Counted from the stretch's first letter, positions 15,709-23,280 are shown. The stretch is 31,901 nucleotides of DNA from CAZWSX01 sp964636985 (GCA_964636985.1 CAZWSX010000048.1:1-31901); one strand, 5' to 3'. The notes: a model not told the origin generated them from the sequence alone. Numbers and translations: made by a program.

Positions 15709-17238
15709 ATGTCGATCCGCTTGTTGTGGGTGCTCTTGTTCGCGCTCATCGGTGCTGCCGTGGGATGGGGCGTCGCGTCGAGCGGTTCACGAGATACAAC
15801 AACCACCGACCTAACGATCCCTCAACCGTACCTCGTACCGCATCAGCCAGGCGGACTCAGCCTCAGCTTGGCGATGGTGCACGACGTACTCCACGAACGC
15901 TACGTCCGGCCAGGCAAAGCCTATTACGCGGAGCGAGCCCGGTTTCTGCTCGCTGAACTCCCGAAGGCAGGCGAAGAACCAACCGAAGATGTACAGCCGA
16001 CCTTGGCTCGCCTGAACGATCTGGCAGTCGCGCAGTTCTATCTCGGCGAAACGACCGAGGCACTGGCCACGCTCGATCGCAAACAAGCCTTGCAGCGAGA
16101 ACTCGATGAAACGTGGCAGCGCGATAAAGAGAACCAGTCCGCGGAGCGAACGGTCGCATCTTGGGCGACAGGGCAACCCGACCGACTGGAACTCTATCGC
16201 ACCTACGCCAATCGTGGCACCTTCTTGATCCTCGATGCCCTTCGCGCGGGCCTGCATGAAAACGCGGCCGCCCAGGAAGAGCTGGCGAAAGGAACGGAAA
16301 TCATCCGCGAAGCCGTCGCGATGAACGCCGATTCGCATTTCGGCCGCGAACCTTGGCAGCTGGTGATCCTCGAGTTTGTCCAAGCCTTATGTGGCAAGCC
16401 CGAATTGGTGCTGGAGTTCGACATGCTCGGCCATCGCCTCGACGCCGACGTTCTCGCCGGGCGAAAACCATACGTTGGCGAGTGGCCCGATCGTTGGCAA
16501 ACCATGGCGTTGGACGAAAGGGCCTGGAATGAACTCCTGGCCCCCAATCCAAACGAAGCGGCGCAGCTGCTTCGCCAGGAGATTCGCGAGAACTGGATCA
16601 CTCGGCTGGGCGCGGAGCCAGGTTGGAACGAAAGCGTCCCATCAATCCATCGACAGCCTGTCCCTTTCGACGAACCCGTGCTGGCAATCGTCGGCATGTG
16701 GATGATCGGCGGCGGACCCAATCCCCATTTCGCACTGGCACTCGGCGGCGCGATGGAGCGCATCGGCGAGCTGGAACTCGCCTGGCAAGCCTACCAGCGC
16801 GCCGAGTTGATGGCCGGCTTCGTTTGGCCCGATGAAGCGATCCAGCGCGGATTCACCGAACACTGCCAGCGCCGCCGCGAGAAGTTGGAAGCGCTGCTCG
16901 CCGCGCAAGAGCCCGGACGCCAGGCGAGCGACATCAAGGCGTCCCTGAAACGAAACTTCGACGAAGAACTAGCGCGAGGCCAGAAGTATCAAGAGGCCTA
17001 TCACGCTTTCGAATCGGAGCGAGTCGCCGAGGGGCACGTGCCAGGCAGCGACGACTTTTACCAACCTTTTTACAAATCCAAAGGCCGCATCTCGTCGGAC
17101 ATCAAAGGGGCCGACATGTTAAAGATCGCTCGCAAAGATCCGGACCTTGCCTCTCAAATCCCCGCCATGCTGCTAGGCGCGGGAATCTTCGCGCTGCCGG
17201 TTGGATTTATCCTCGGCCGGCGGCGATCCGCCGCTTAA
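15709..17238 (+). CDS. TPR-like exported protein with N- and C-terminal membrane anchors
   Basis: The 509-residue protein starts at the ATG at 15709, which gives an immediate membrane segment ('LLWVLLFALIGAAVGWGVA'). An upstream start at 15631 would bury that segment. The body is strongly helical with TPR-like pairs, for example 'LNDLAVAQFYLGETTEALAT' near residue 100 and 'RIGELELAWQAYQRAELM' near 350. The C-terminus is 'AMLLGAGIFALPVGFILG' followed by RRRSAA, a hydrophobic helix with a basic tail, like a sorting or retention anchor. It is likely a periplasm-facing scaffold. Its stop is 13 bp from the end of a convergent gene. Confidence 0.72.
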   Translation: MSIRLLWVLLFALIGAAVGWGVASSGSRDTTTTDLTIPQPYLVPHQPGGLSLSLAMVHDVLHERYVRPGKAYYAERARFLLAELPKAGEEPTEDVQPTLARLNDLAVAQFYLGETTEALATLDRKQALQRELDETWQRDKENQSAERTVASWATGQPDRLELYRTYANRGTFLILDALRAGLHENAAAQEELAKGTEIIREAVAMNADSHFGREPWQLVILEFVQALCGKPELVLEFDMLGHRLDADVLAGRKPYVGEWPDRWQTMALDERAWNELLAPNPNEAAQLLRQEIRENWITRLGAEPGWNESVPSIHRQPVPFDEPVLAIVGMWMIGGGPNPHFALALGGAMERIGELELAWQAYQRAELMAGFVWPDEAIQRGFTEHCQRRREKLEALLAAQEPGRQASDIKASLKRNFDEELARGQKYQEAYHAFESERVAEGHVPGSDDFYQPFYKSKGRISSDIKGADMLKIARKDPDLASQIPAMLLGAGIFALPVGFILGRRRSAA

Positions 17239-17251
17239 CGCCAACGCGCCG

Positions 17252-17797
17252 TTAGCCGGCCTCCGCAGGCTTGCTCGACGCGACGTAGCGAGCGCGGGGC
17301 AAATCACGCACGTTGATTCCCCGCCGCCGCCACTCCAAGGCCCGCCCGGTCACAAGAATCGGCGGCACGAACGGCAGGCCACAGAACGTCAAGAAGATGG
17401 CGAACTCAATGCGGGCCATGTTGTTCGGCATTTGCAGGGCCACGCCAATAAACGTCAAAAGCAACATCGCGATCGCGACCACCGCGAGGGTTCCGCTACT
17501 TTCGATCACCAGCTGATTCAATCGCCATTGAAAAATCCCCAAGAACAAGATCGCGCCCGCAACCGGATACGATAAGACCACAACCATCGGCAACGTATTG
17601 AGCGGCCGAGTCAACAAGAGCGCCGTCGCACTTGCCAATGCAATCGCGCTCACAGCAATCATCGCCCCCGCCACCAGCCGATTGAGCGTCAAGAAAGAAT
17701 CGACCGCCCTCAGCTCCCGCAACTCAAGCACCAACTCAGGCAACGCAGCCTCCGCCCCCGAAGCAACAGCGGGCGATTCATAGGGGTTGAGGGTCAT
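17252..17797 (-). CDS. Integral membrane protein with NPYESP N-terminus
   Basis: The 181-residue protein starts with 'MTLNPYESPAVAS', a motif I recognise as common at the N-terminus of planctomycete membrane proteins. It has four predicted membrane segments (about 42-62, 70-90, 100-120, 130-150). The C-terminus is basic and probably cytoplasmic. No function can be assigned. It is preceded on the same strand by the four-helix-bundle gene, with a 24-bp gap. Confidence 0.75.
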   Translation of the reverse strand: MTLNPYESPAVASGAEAALPELVLELRELRAVDSFLTLNRLVAGAMIAVSAIALASATALLLTRPLNTLPMVVVLSYPVAGAILFLGIFQWRLNQLVIESSGTLAVVAIAMLLLTFIGVALQMPNNMARIEFAIFLTFCGLPFVPPILVTGRALEWRRRGINVRDLPRARYVASSKPAEAG

Positions 17798-17821
17798 CCT
17801 GAGGGGCCTTTGATTGCCATC

Positions 17822-18184
17822 TTAGGTTTCGCGTTTCGCCATGCCCGAAATCAGTCCAGAGATCATTCGCGATATTTCTTCCAACACTTCTCGAAGTGCA
17901 TGGTGATCGGTAGTGGAGAGGAACCCCCGGCGGCTCGCAATCTCTAGCAATGGTACACATTCCTGCGCGGAGCCTCGGGCGATGATGAAGAAGTTCTTAC
18001 GATCGGCCTTTGTAAATCGCCCATTGCCTTCGGCGAGATTCGTAGCGATCGACAACGCCGCACGGTTGAGTTGATCGGTAAGAAAGTAGTAACCACGAGG
18101 AAAAGACTCAGTCAGGGCAGCGATCCGATCAGCGAAGTCAACTGCCTTTTGATAGACCTGAAGGCTCTCGAACATGAAGGCCAT
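17822..18184 (-). CDS. Four helix bundle protein (23S rRNA-IVS-protein-like)
   Basis: The 120-residue protein matches the four-helix-bundle family first described from intervening sequences of 23S rRNA genes. Characteristic stretches are 'FESLQVYQKAVDFADRI', 'RAALSIATNLAEGNGR' and 'FFIIARGSAQECVPLLE'. Helix 1 covers about 6-25, with others to about 115. An alternative start is Met4 (18175). There is no rRNA here; the gene lies next to a degenerate inverted-repeat region and a tRNA gene. The family's biochemical role is unsettled. Copies often move within genomes, and the surrounding repeats fit that. Confidence 0.92.
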   Translation of the reverse strand: MAFMFESLQVYQKAVDFADRIAALTESFPRGYYFLTDQLNRAALSIATNLAEGNGRFTKADRKNFFIIARGSAQECVPLLEIASRRGFLSTTDHHALREVLEEISRMISGLISGMAKRET

Positions 18185-18285
18185 AGAGAACGCCTGGAGA
18201 ACGAGGCAAGAGAACGGGAGGCAGTGTCGCCTGTTCTTTCTACTGCTCTGCTTTCTCTGTTTCTACGGTGCCGAACACGGAAGAA

Positions 18286-18362
18286 GAGCAGGAGATCAGT
18301 GGAACAGTAGACCGCAGGTGGAGCATTTTAGTTCTTCCTACTGCTCAACTGTTCTCCTGCTC
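18286..18362. repeat. Imperfect 25-bp inverted repeat in purine/pyrimidine-biased tract
   Basis: The segment 18286-18310 (GAGCAGGAGATCAGTGG and onward) is complementary to 18338-18362 with about three mismatches over 25 bp. Related fragments such as CTACTGCTCTG recur at about 18240-18250. The stretch is strongly biased to purines then pyrimidines and lies between the four-helix-bundle gene and tRNA-Ser. Confidence 0.7.
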
Positions 18363-18371
18363 CACTGCTCT

Positions 18372-18397
18372 GTTTTTCGGCCTACAGGCCGAAAAAC
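18372..18397. terminator. Perfect 11-bp hairpin immediately 3' of tRNA-Ser
   Basis: GTTTTTCGGCC-TACA-GGCCGAAAAAC forms a perfect stem-loop. On the minus strand it begins at the tRNA discriminator base, so the T-run follows the mature tRNA directly. It may act in termination or 3' processing. No T-run follows the stem on either side, so classical termination is uncertain. Confidence 0.5.
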
Positions 18398-18485
18398 GGA
18401 GAGGGGGGGATTCGAACCCCCGGTAGGGTGTTACCCCTACACCGGTTTAGCAAACCGGCGCATTCGACCACTCTGCCACCTCTCC
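18397..18485 (-). tRNA. tRNA-Ser(GCU)
   Basis: The 89-base gene folds as a class II tRNA. The acceptor stem is GGAGAGG (from 18485) pairing with CCTCTCC, with discriminator G at 18397. The anticodon arm is CCGGT-TTGCTAA-ACCGG, giving anticodon GCT, which reads AGC/AGU serine codons. A long variable arm (TGTAGGGGTAACACCCTA) and a T-arm with GTTCGAATC follow. The long variable arm and G73 fit serine. CCA is not encoded. Confidence 0.97.
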
Positions 18486-18613
18486 CGAACTCAACGACAC
18501 GCGCCCAGAAGGGGCGGAAATCGAATATCGCATTTTGGGAGAAATGCCCCTCCCACGCAAGTGAGCGTCCGCCCGGAATTTGGTTCGCAAAGCGGCAAGT
18601 TTGAGTGACTAGC

Positions 18614-18653
18614 AAAAAAATCGCCTCGAAAGGAAGCCATCCTTCGAGGCGAT
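18614..18653 (-). terminator. Rho-independent terminator for the HhH/HTH protein gene
   Basis: On the minus strand, ATCGCCTCGAA...TTCGAGGCGAT forms an 11-bp stem with a short loop and is followed by seven T residues (A-run at 18614-18620 on the plus strand). It lies about 35 bp after the stop codon of the minus-strand gene that ends at 18688. This is the clearest terminator in the window. Confidence 0.92.
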
Positions 18654-18687
18654 GAACGAGATCACGTTAATTCAACTGGACAGCTAG

Positions 18688-19761
18688 CTAATCGGCCAAC
18701 AGCGACGGTGCCACCTGTGCAAACTTCGAGGGATAAAAGACGTCGCGGATTGCCAGGAAAAACTCGCGGCTGATGCCGGCAGCGATTTCCTGCTCGTACT
18801 TCGCCGTCAGTTCTTCGAACCAGCGGCGGCCTTCTGGCCAGCGAACGTTCATCACGCGGGCGCAGTCTTCCAGCAGTTGGTAAATCCGAGCGCGGGTCAC
18901 ACCCATCGATTGCGCCTGGTCGCGTACCGAGACGGCAGCACCATTGAGGCCCAACCGGCCCCTCACGAGCTTTGCCACCTCCGAACCGATGTCGTTTTCA
19001 ACCTGGTTCACCAGCGGCGTCGTCAAGCCATTACGCAGATCCAACTCGGAAGGGAGCAGGTCGCGCGACAGCATCTCTTCGAACCAGCGTTCCATGGCCA
19101 CGGCGAACGCCGGGACCGGGCGAAGCGACAGTCGCGGATGCAGGCCGGCACCGCACAGCATTTCGTGCAGAACGAAAAAGACTTCCAAAACGACTTTCAC
19201 CCGCTTTTCGCCGTGCGTTGGGAGCTGGCGAATTTCGGAAAGCGTGAGTCCCAAGTACGTTCGCAGCGTCGTTTCCCAAATCACGGTGGGAAGCGAGTGG
19301 AGCGAGGGCGCCAACCGCCCCAGTTTTTCATCGGCCAAACCGTGGCGGACAATCGTCTCTTGCCATTGTTGCCACAAAGCTTCCGAAACCAGGTCCGGAT
19401 CGAAGCGGTTGTCGCTTCCGACAGGTCGACCCAAGGCCGTGGTCAAAGCGGGCTCGGCTTCGGGCGTCGTCATTGGCATCGAGACCGTGTCATCGGCGGC
19501 CCGGCCAAGCAGAACGACTAGCGCCCCCAACTTCTTTTGCCCCACTCCGGGCGTCTTGGCGAGTTGTTCGAACGGAGTTTGGACGATCTTTTGCAACGAC
19601 CAATCCAGCAAGGCGATCGGCAGTCGTCGGTCCGAACCGAGCGTCCAAAACGCCAAAGGGCGACCCAGCGATTCCAGATACTTGGGGTCGCGAAGAACTT
19701 CCGTCAAACGATCAAACTCTGCCCTGGTGCGTGCTTCTTCAATTGCGTGGTTCGATTTCAT
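18688..19761 (-). CDS. Probable DNA-binding protein with HhH-like and sigma-region-4-like segments
   Basis: The 357-residue cytoplasmic protein has no signal or membrane segment. Near the N-terminus, residues 63-80 ('PFEQLAKTPGVGQKKLGAL') match a helix-hairpin-helix of the PGVG type, as in DNA-binding proteins and the RNA polymerase alpha C-terminal domain. A second, weaker one may lie near residue 175 ('LTLSEIRQLPTHGEKRVK'). Residues ~276-305 ('VSVRDQAQSMGVTRARIYQL') resemble the helix-turn-helix of sigma-70 region 4. I do not recognise a named family; I believe similar proteins occur in other planctomycetes, but cannot check. It is a single-gene unit, ended by a strong terminator. I infer a role in transcription regulation or DNA binding. 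Confidence 0.78.
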   Translation of the reverse strand: MKSNHAIEEARTRAEFDRLTEVLRDPKYLESLGRPLAFWTLGSDRRLPIALLDWSLQKIVQTPFEQLAKTPGVGQKKLGALVVLLGRAADDTVSMPMTTPEAEPALTTALGRPVGSDNRFDPDLVSEALWQQWQETIVRHGLADEKLGRLAPSLHSLPTVIWETTLRTYLGLTLSEIRQLPTHGEKRVKVVLEVFFVLHEMLCGAGLHPRLSLRPVPAFAVAMERWFEEMLSRDLLPSELDLRNGLTTPLVNQVENDIGSEVAKLVRGRLGLNGAAVSVRDQAQSMGVTRARIYQLLEDCARVMNVRWPEGRRWFEELTAKYEQEIAAGISREFFLAIRDVFYPSKFAQVAPSLLAD

Positions 19762-21005
19762 CGCATGTTCTCTAGGTGTCGAAACAAACGGCGAAGCCTC
19801 GTGCTCGCTCGAAATGTCGTGTCATCGACCCCAAAATCGGGGTCTCCAACTCTGGATGCGAAGTTCGAATTGAACCCCGCAACCGGGAAAACGGCCCGCG
19901 AGAGCCGCTATGCAATCCGTTACAAATGGTCCGCCGGTTCCCCTGGCAAACCTCGCTCTGCCCCATTTGGGGAGGTGGTTCGTCAACCGGCGGTGAAAGG
20001 TGGGTCTTGTCGGATCGGGCGGTTCCTCAACCGCCGCTACTGTTTGCTGACTGGCCATCTCTAAAACGACCCGTCGCCGCCAGAAGTCTCCTTGGAAACA
20101 GGTTGTCCCCAAAACAAAATTGTCGTCGAAACAGGTATTTATGGCGACAAAAATTCCGTACCTGCCGGATCACTTTTCGTCACCGCGATCGCACTAGTGA
20201 GTCGCCAGCCATACGATCGTATTCCATCACTGGTTCGAATCGATTGTCGAAGCGCCACCTCGTTTGGTTCGATTCTTGGTGCTGGCCCGAACTCCGTCAA
20301 GGTTAGAGTGCCGTTATTTTCGGCGTTTTTATCCGCATTTGCGAGAAATTGACACTTCGCAGATCGGAGCCAACCGAGCTTGCAAATCGTTTTTGCTAAA
20401 AAGAAACCAGTTCGCCAAGTTCTTTCAATCAACCGTACCAGCAGGCGAAGGCGTAAGTTTCAGCCCTCAGCTCCTTTTTTTGAGTTATCAAAAGCTAGCA
20501 ATCAGGCCGCTCTTAAGACTCTTTGTCATATTGTTAAGGGGAATGTCATCCTGGAATCGACGCCGCCCGGCACCCTCGGCAGACCGCTTCCTTCGATTCC
20601 ATCTCCCGCCAATAAGTTGCAGGAACAAGCGTCTCCCCTGCGAACTATTCGAACAAAACGCGGCTCGCTTGTCTTTTGAAAGCGATTCGAGGTATATTTT
20701 CGGGGTGAGGAACTTTCAGAACGCTCAATCTGGGTAACTGCGTTGGGTCGTGGTGGTCGGTTGAAGCAGGGTGGGTTTACCCATCGCCGAAAATTTCTCG
20801 CCTAACGAAGCCACGCGACCTTGCCGCCTACCGCCTGCGCTGAGGCCTTGATCCGCCCGGCTGGGGAGTATGCGGCTTTGGTTCCTCCAGAGCCGGTTTT
20901 TCGCACCAAAATCGGTCGTAGCTGTTTTCGTTTTGATCCGCTGTTTGTTTTGACGTCGCGTTTCGCACCCAACTCATTCCCAACATCATTTCCTAGTCCC
21001 AGCAG
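19762..21005. other. 1.24-kb stretch without a credible gene
   Basis: Open frames here (up to about 176 codons) show no family features, overlap one another in different frames and lack ribosome-binding sites, so I do not call them. The stretch holds small hairpins, such as GACCCC/GGGGTC at about 19828-19845 and GGCGGTT-CCTC-AACCGCC at about 20018-20037. The part from about 20350 to 20720 is more AT-rich. It must carry promoters for the minus-strand HhH/HTH gene and for infC, and may include a long infC leader or decayed coding sequence. Confidence 0.55.
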
Positions 21006-21012
21006 AAAGGAG
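21006..21012 (+). promoter_or_regulatory. Ribosome-binding site that fixes the AUU start of infC
   Basis: AAAGGAG lies seven bases before an ATT at 21020 that is in frame with infC. It is the only strong Shine-Dalgarno match ahead of the gene and decides the start; the first in-frame ATG (21113) has none and would cut off the conserved N-terminal region. Confidence 0.85.
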
Positions 21013-21019
21013 TCCTACG

Positions 21020-21583
21020 ATTCCACCAGGTGAACGTAATCCCACGAGGGCCCCAGGCAGCAACAGTAGCAACACAAATAGTGACGGTTCGGTAAAGACG
21101 CGCATCAACGAAATGATTCGCATCTCTCCTGTCCGAGTGATTGGCGCGGACGGTGCGCAGCTTGGCATTCTCTCCATCGATCAAGCGATCATGCGAGCGC
21201 GTGAACTTGATCTTGATCTGGTCGAAGTGGCGCCCGATGTGCGCCCTCCCGTCTGCAAGATCATGGACTTCGGGAAGTACAAGTACGAAAAGAAAAAGAA
21301 GACCCATCAGCACACCCACCAAACCAAGCTGAAGGAAATTCGTCTTCGCCCCAAGACCGGCGAGCACGATATCGAGTTCAAGATCAAGCAGGCGGTCGGC
21401 TTCCTGCAGCACAAAGACAAAGTGCAAGTCTCGGTGATGTTTCGCGGCCGCGAAATGGCCCACATCGAGGAAGGCCGCAAAGTGATGCTGATGGTTGTCG
21501 AAAAGCTCGCCGAGTTCGGCAAGCCGGAAAGCAATCCAATGCAACAAGGAAAGCGGATGATCTGCACCATTACTCCGAAGTAG
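21020..21583 (+). CDS. infC: Translation initiation factor IF-3, with AUU start codon
   Basis: The 187-residue protein is close to the usual ~180. IF-3 binds the 30S subunit, checks the start codon-initiator tRNA pairing and prevents premature 50S joining. The N-domain contains 'INEMIRISPVRVIGADGAQL', then 'ARELDLDLVEVAPDVRPPVC' and 'IMDFGKYKYEKKKK' leading to the linker. The C-domain has 'LKEIRLRPKTGEHD' and 'KVQVSVMFRGREMAH'. The start is not ATG: the Shine-Dalgarno at 21006 points to ATT at 21020. That adds a Pro/Asn/Ser-rich lead before the conserved 'TRINE' element. A non-canonical AUU start on infC is known from Escherichia coli, where it lets IF-3 repress its own synthesis; the same may hold here. 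The usual partners rpmI and rplT are not adjacent; uvrC follows. Confidence 0.93.
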   Translation: MPPGERNPTRAPGSNSSNTNSDGSVKTRINEMIRISPVRVIGADGAQLGILSIDQAIMRARELDLDLVEVAPDVRPPVCKIMDFGKYKYEKKKKTHQHTHQTKLKEIRLRPKTGEHDIEFKIKQAVGFLQHKDKVQVSVMFRGREMAHIEEGRKVMLMVVEKLAEFGKPESNPMQQGKRMICTITPK

Positions 21584-21640
21584 CAAGCAACGCAGTAATG
21601 AGCAGTGCAGTCGTGGGAACTCTGAAGTAGGAAGCCATTC

Positions 21641-21671
21641 GGAGTGACGCTTCGCAGGGACGCGTCACTCC
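21641..21671. repeat. Perfect 10-bp hairpin between infC and uvrC
   Basis: GGAGTGACGC (21641-21650) pairs perfectly with GCGTCACTCC (21662-21671) around an 11-base loop. There is no T-run, so it is more likely a REP-type palindrome or a processing site than a terminator. It ends 13 bases before the GTG start of uvrC. Confidence 0.7.
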
Positions 21672-21684
21672 AGAGCGCCATCGC

Positions 21685-23220
21685 GTGAACGAGACGGAAC
21701 GAACGGGTGCGGGGGACGACGAAAGGAAGTCCAACCTTTCGGATGATCTGTCCGCATCCATCTACGACGACGATATCCTCGATCTCGAATCGCTCGCCGC
21801 GGAAAAGGAATTGACCGCGGCTCTGCCCGAATTGCCCGACGAAGCCATCGTCGAAGAAGGCGAGATCGCGCTCACGGAAGTCGACGAGTCTTTGGTCGCT
21901 TCAGCACTCGACCGGGACGGCTTCCGCCGTGCCGCTAAAAAAGCACGGCAGTTCCCTCAGGAGCCCGGTTGTTACCTGATGAAGGACAACCGCGGCGTTG
22001 TGATCTACGTCGGCAAGGCCAAGAATCTCCGTTCACGGGCGTCGACCTACTTCCAAGCCCGCGCGGTCGCCGAATACCGGCTGAACTGGGTTCACGAAAT
22101 CAGCGATATCGACTACCTCCAGTGCGACAGCGAGGTCGACGCGCTCTTGACCGAGTCGCGGCTGATCAAAGACATCCAACCGCGGCACAACAAGGAACTC
22201 AAGGACGACAAGTCCTTTCCGTACTTGATGATCACCACGCGCGAGGATTTCCCCCGCGTCGAAGTGACCCGCGAGCCCCGCACGTCGGGCGTCAAGTTGT
22301 ACGGACCGTTCGCCAATGCCGGTGCCTTGCGCGGCGCTTTGCAAGTGCTCCAGCGCGTGTTCAAGTTCCGCACCTGTTCGCTCGACATCGAAGAAGGAGA
22401 TCAGCGCTGGCGATGGTTCCGGCCGTGTTTGCTGGCCAGCATTCGACAATGCACGGCGCCCTGCAACCTTCGCATCGATAAGGAAGAGTACCGCAAAGAC
22501 ATCAAGCGGCTAATCCAGTTTCTCGACGGTGGAAAGAAACGCCTGCTGGAGGAAATGCGAGCCGAGATGCAGTTCGCCTCGAAGGAACTGCTCTTCGAAA
22601 AAGCGGCTCGCCTGCGCGACGAAATCAAAATGCTCGAGCGGCTCGACGAGCGCGGCGAAATCGATACCCACGCCCAACCCGAAGTCTTCTACATCGACCC
22701 CAAGAAGGGCTTGGCCGGGCTCAAGAAGGTACTAAAACTCGCCGAGATGCCGCGCACGATCGAAGGCTTCGATATCGCGCATTTGCAAGGAGGCGATACC
22801 GTCGCCAGCCTCGTGCAGTTCATCGATGGGCTGCCGTTCAAACCGGGCTACCGCCGGTATCGCATTCGGAACGTAGAAGGCATCGACGATTTCCGCAGCA
22901 TGTACGAGGTGATCTCGCGCCGCTTTGGGCGCCTGGCGGAAGAGCAAACGGCCTTCCCCGATCTGCTCCTCATTGATGGCGGCAAAGGGCAGCTCAACGC
23001 GGCGCTGGCTGCTTTTCGCGATTGCGAAATCACGCCTCCCACCATTCTCTCGCTCGCCAAGCGAGAAGAGGAAATCTACATTCCAGGCGCGGACAGCCCC
23101 CTGCGGCTCAGCCGGCATTCGTTCGCCCTGCGTCTGCTGCAGTACGTCCGCGACGAGGCTCACCGCTTCGCCCAGCACTATCACCACTTGCTGCGCAAGA
23201 AAAGCAATCTAGGCGAGTAG
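21685..23220 (+). CDS. uvrC: UvrC-type excinuclease subunit lacking the C-terminal (HhH)2 domain
   Basis: UvrC makes both incisions around DNA damage in nucleotide excision repair with UvrA/UvrB. This 511-residue protein starts at a GTG and has an unusual acidic ~85-residue N-terminal extension. The GIY-YIG nuclease domain covers about 90-170 ('GCYLMKDNRGVVIYVGKAKN', with the catalytic Glu in 'LLTESRLIKDIQPRHN'). The UVR motif for UvrB binding is at about 281-316. The RNase H-like second nuclease domain follows, with 'EGFDIAHLQG' (~358), 'LLLIDGGKGQL' (~426) and 'DEAHRFA' (~490) keeping its acidic and His residues. Typical UvrC continues for about 60-100 residues with a tandem helix-hairpin-helix; here it ends at 'RKKSNLGE', and no HhH is found downstream in any frame. 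The stop codon lies in the first of four 20-bp tandem repeats. Confidence 0.93.
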   Translation: MNETERTGAGDDERKSNLSDDLSASIYDDDILDLESLAAEKELTAALPELPDEAIVEEGEIALTEVDESLVASALDRDGFRRAAKKARQFPQEPGCYLMKDNRGVVIYVGKAKNLRSRASTYFQARAVAEYRLNWVHEISDIDYLQCDSEVDALLTESRLIKDIQPRHNKELKDDKSFPYLMITTREDFPRVEVTREPRTSGVKLYGPFANAGALRGALQVLQRVFKFRTCSLDIEEGDQRWRWFRPCLLASIRQCTAPCNLRIDKEEYRKDIKRLIQFLDGGKKRLLEEMRAEMQFASKELLFEKAARLRDEIKMLERLDERGEIDTHAQPEVFYIDPKKGLAGLKKVLKLAEMPRTIEGFDIAHLQGGDTVASLVQFIDGLPFKPGYRRYRIRNVEGIDDFRSMYEVISRRFGRLAEEQTAFPDLLLIDGGKGQLNAALAAFRDCEITPPTILSLAKREEEIYIPGADSPLRLSRHSFALRLLQYVRDEAHRFAQHYHHLLRKKSNLGE

Positions 23221-23280
23221 AGAGCAATCTAGGCGAGTAGAGAGCAATCTAGGCGAGTAGAGAGCAATCTAGGCGAGTAA
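23201..23280 (+). repeat. Four 20-bp tandem repeats covering the uvrC stop codon
   Basis: The unit AGAGCAATCTAGGCGAGTAG occurs four times in register: 23201-23220 (first base pair region AAAG), 23221-23240, 23241-23260 and 23261-23280 (last base A). The first copy encodes the last residues of UvrC (SNLGE) and its stop; each later copy repeats the stop. This is a short variable-number repeat, likely made by replication slippage. Confidence 0.95.

Noticed and set aside
17822..18184. Four-helix-bundle gene as a marker of a 23S rRNA intervening sequence
   Set aside because: No rRNA sequence is present on either side; the neighbours are a membrane protein gene and tRNA-Ser.
19537..20064. Open frames of about 175 codons before infC (also 19776-20306 and 20264-20737)
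   Set aside because: They overlap each other in different frames, lack ribosome-binding sites and show no conserved-looking sequence. The first also overlaps the well-supported minus-strand HhH/HTH gene.
20230..20260. tRNA-like T-loop GGTTCGAATC
   Set aside because: The flanking bases do not form a T-stem (ACTGG against CGATT), and no acceptor or anticodon arm could be found upstream.
23201..23280. 20-bp repeats as a CRISPR array
   Set aside because: The units are directly adjacent with no spacers and begin inside a coding sequence, so this is a tandem repeat.
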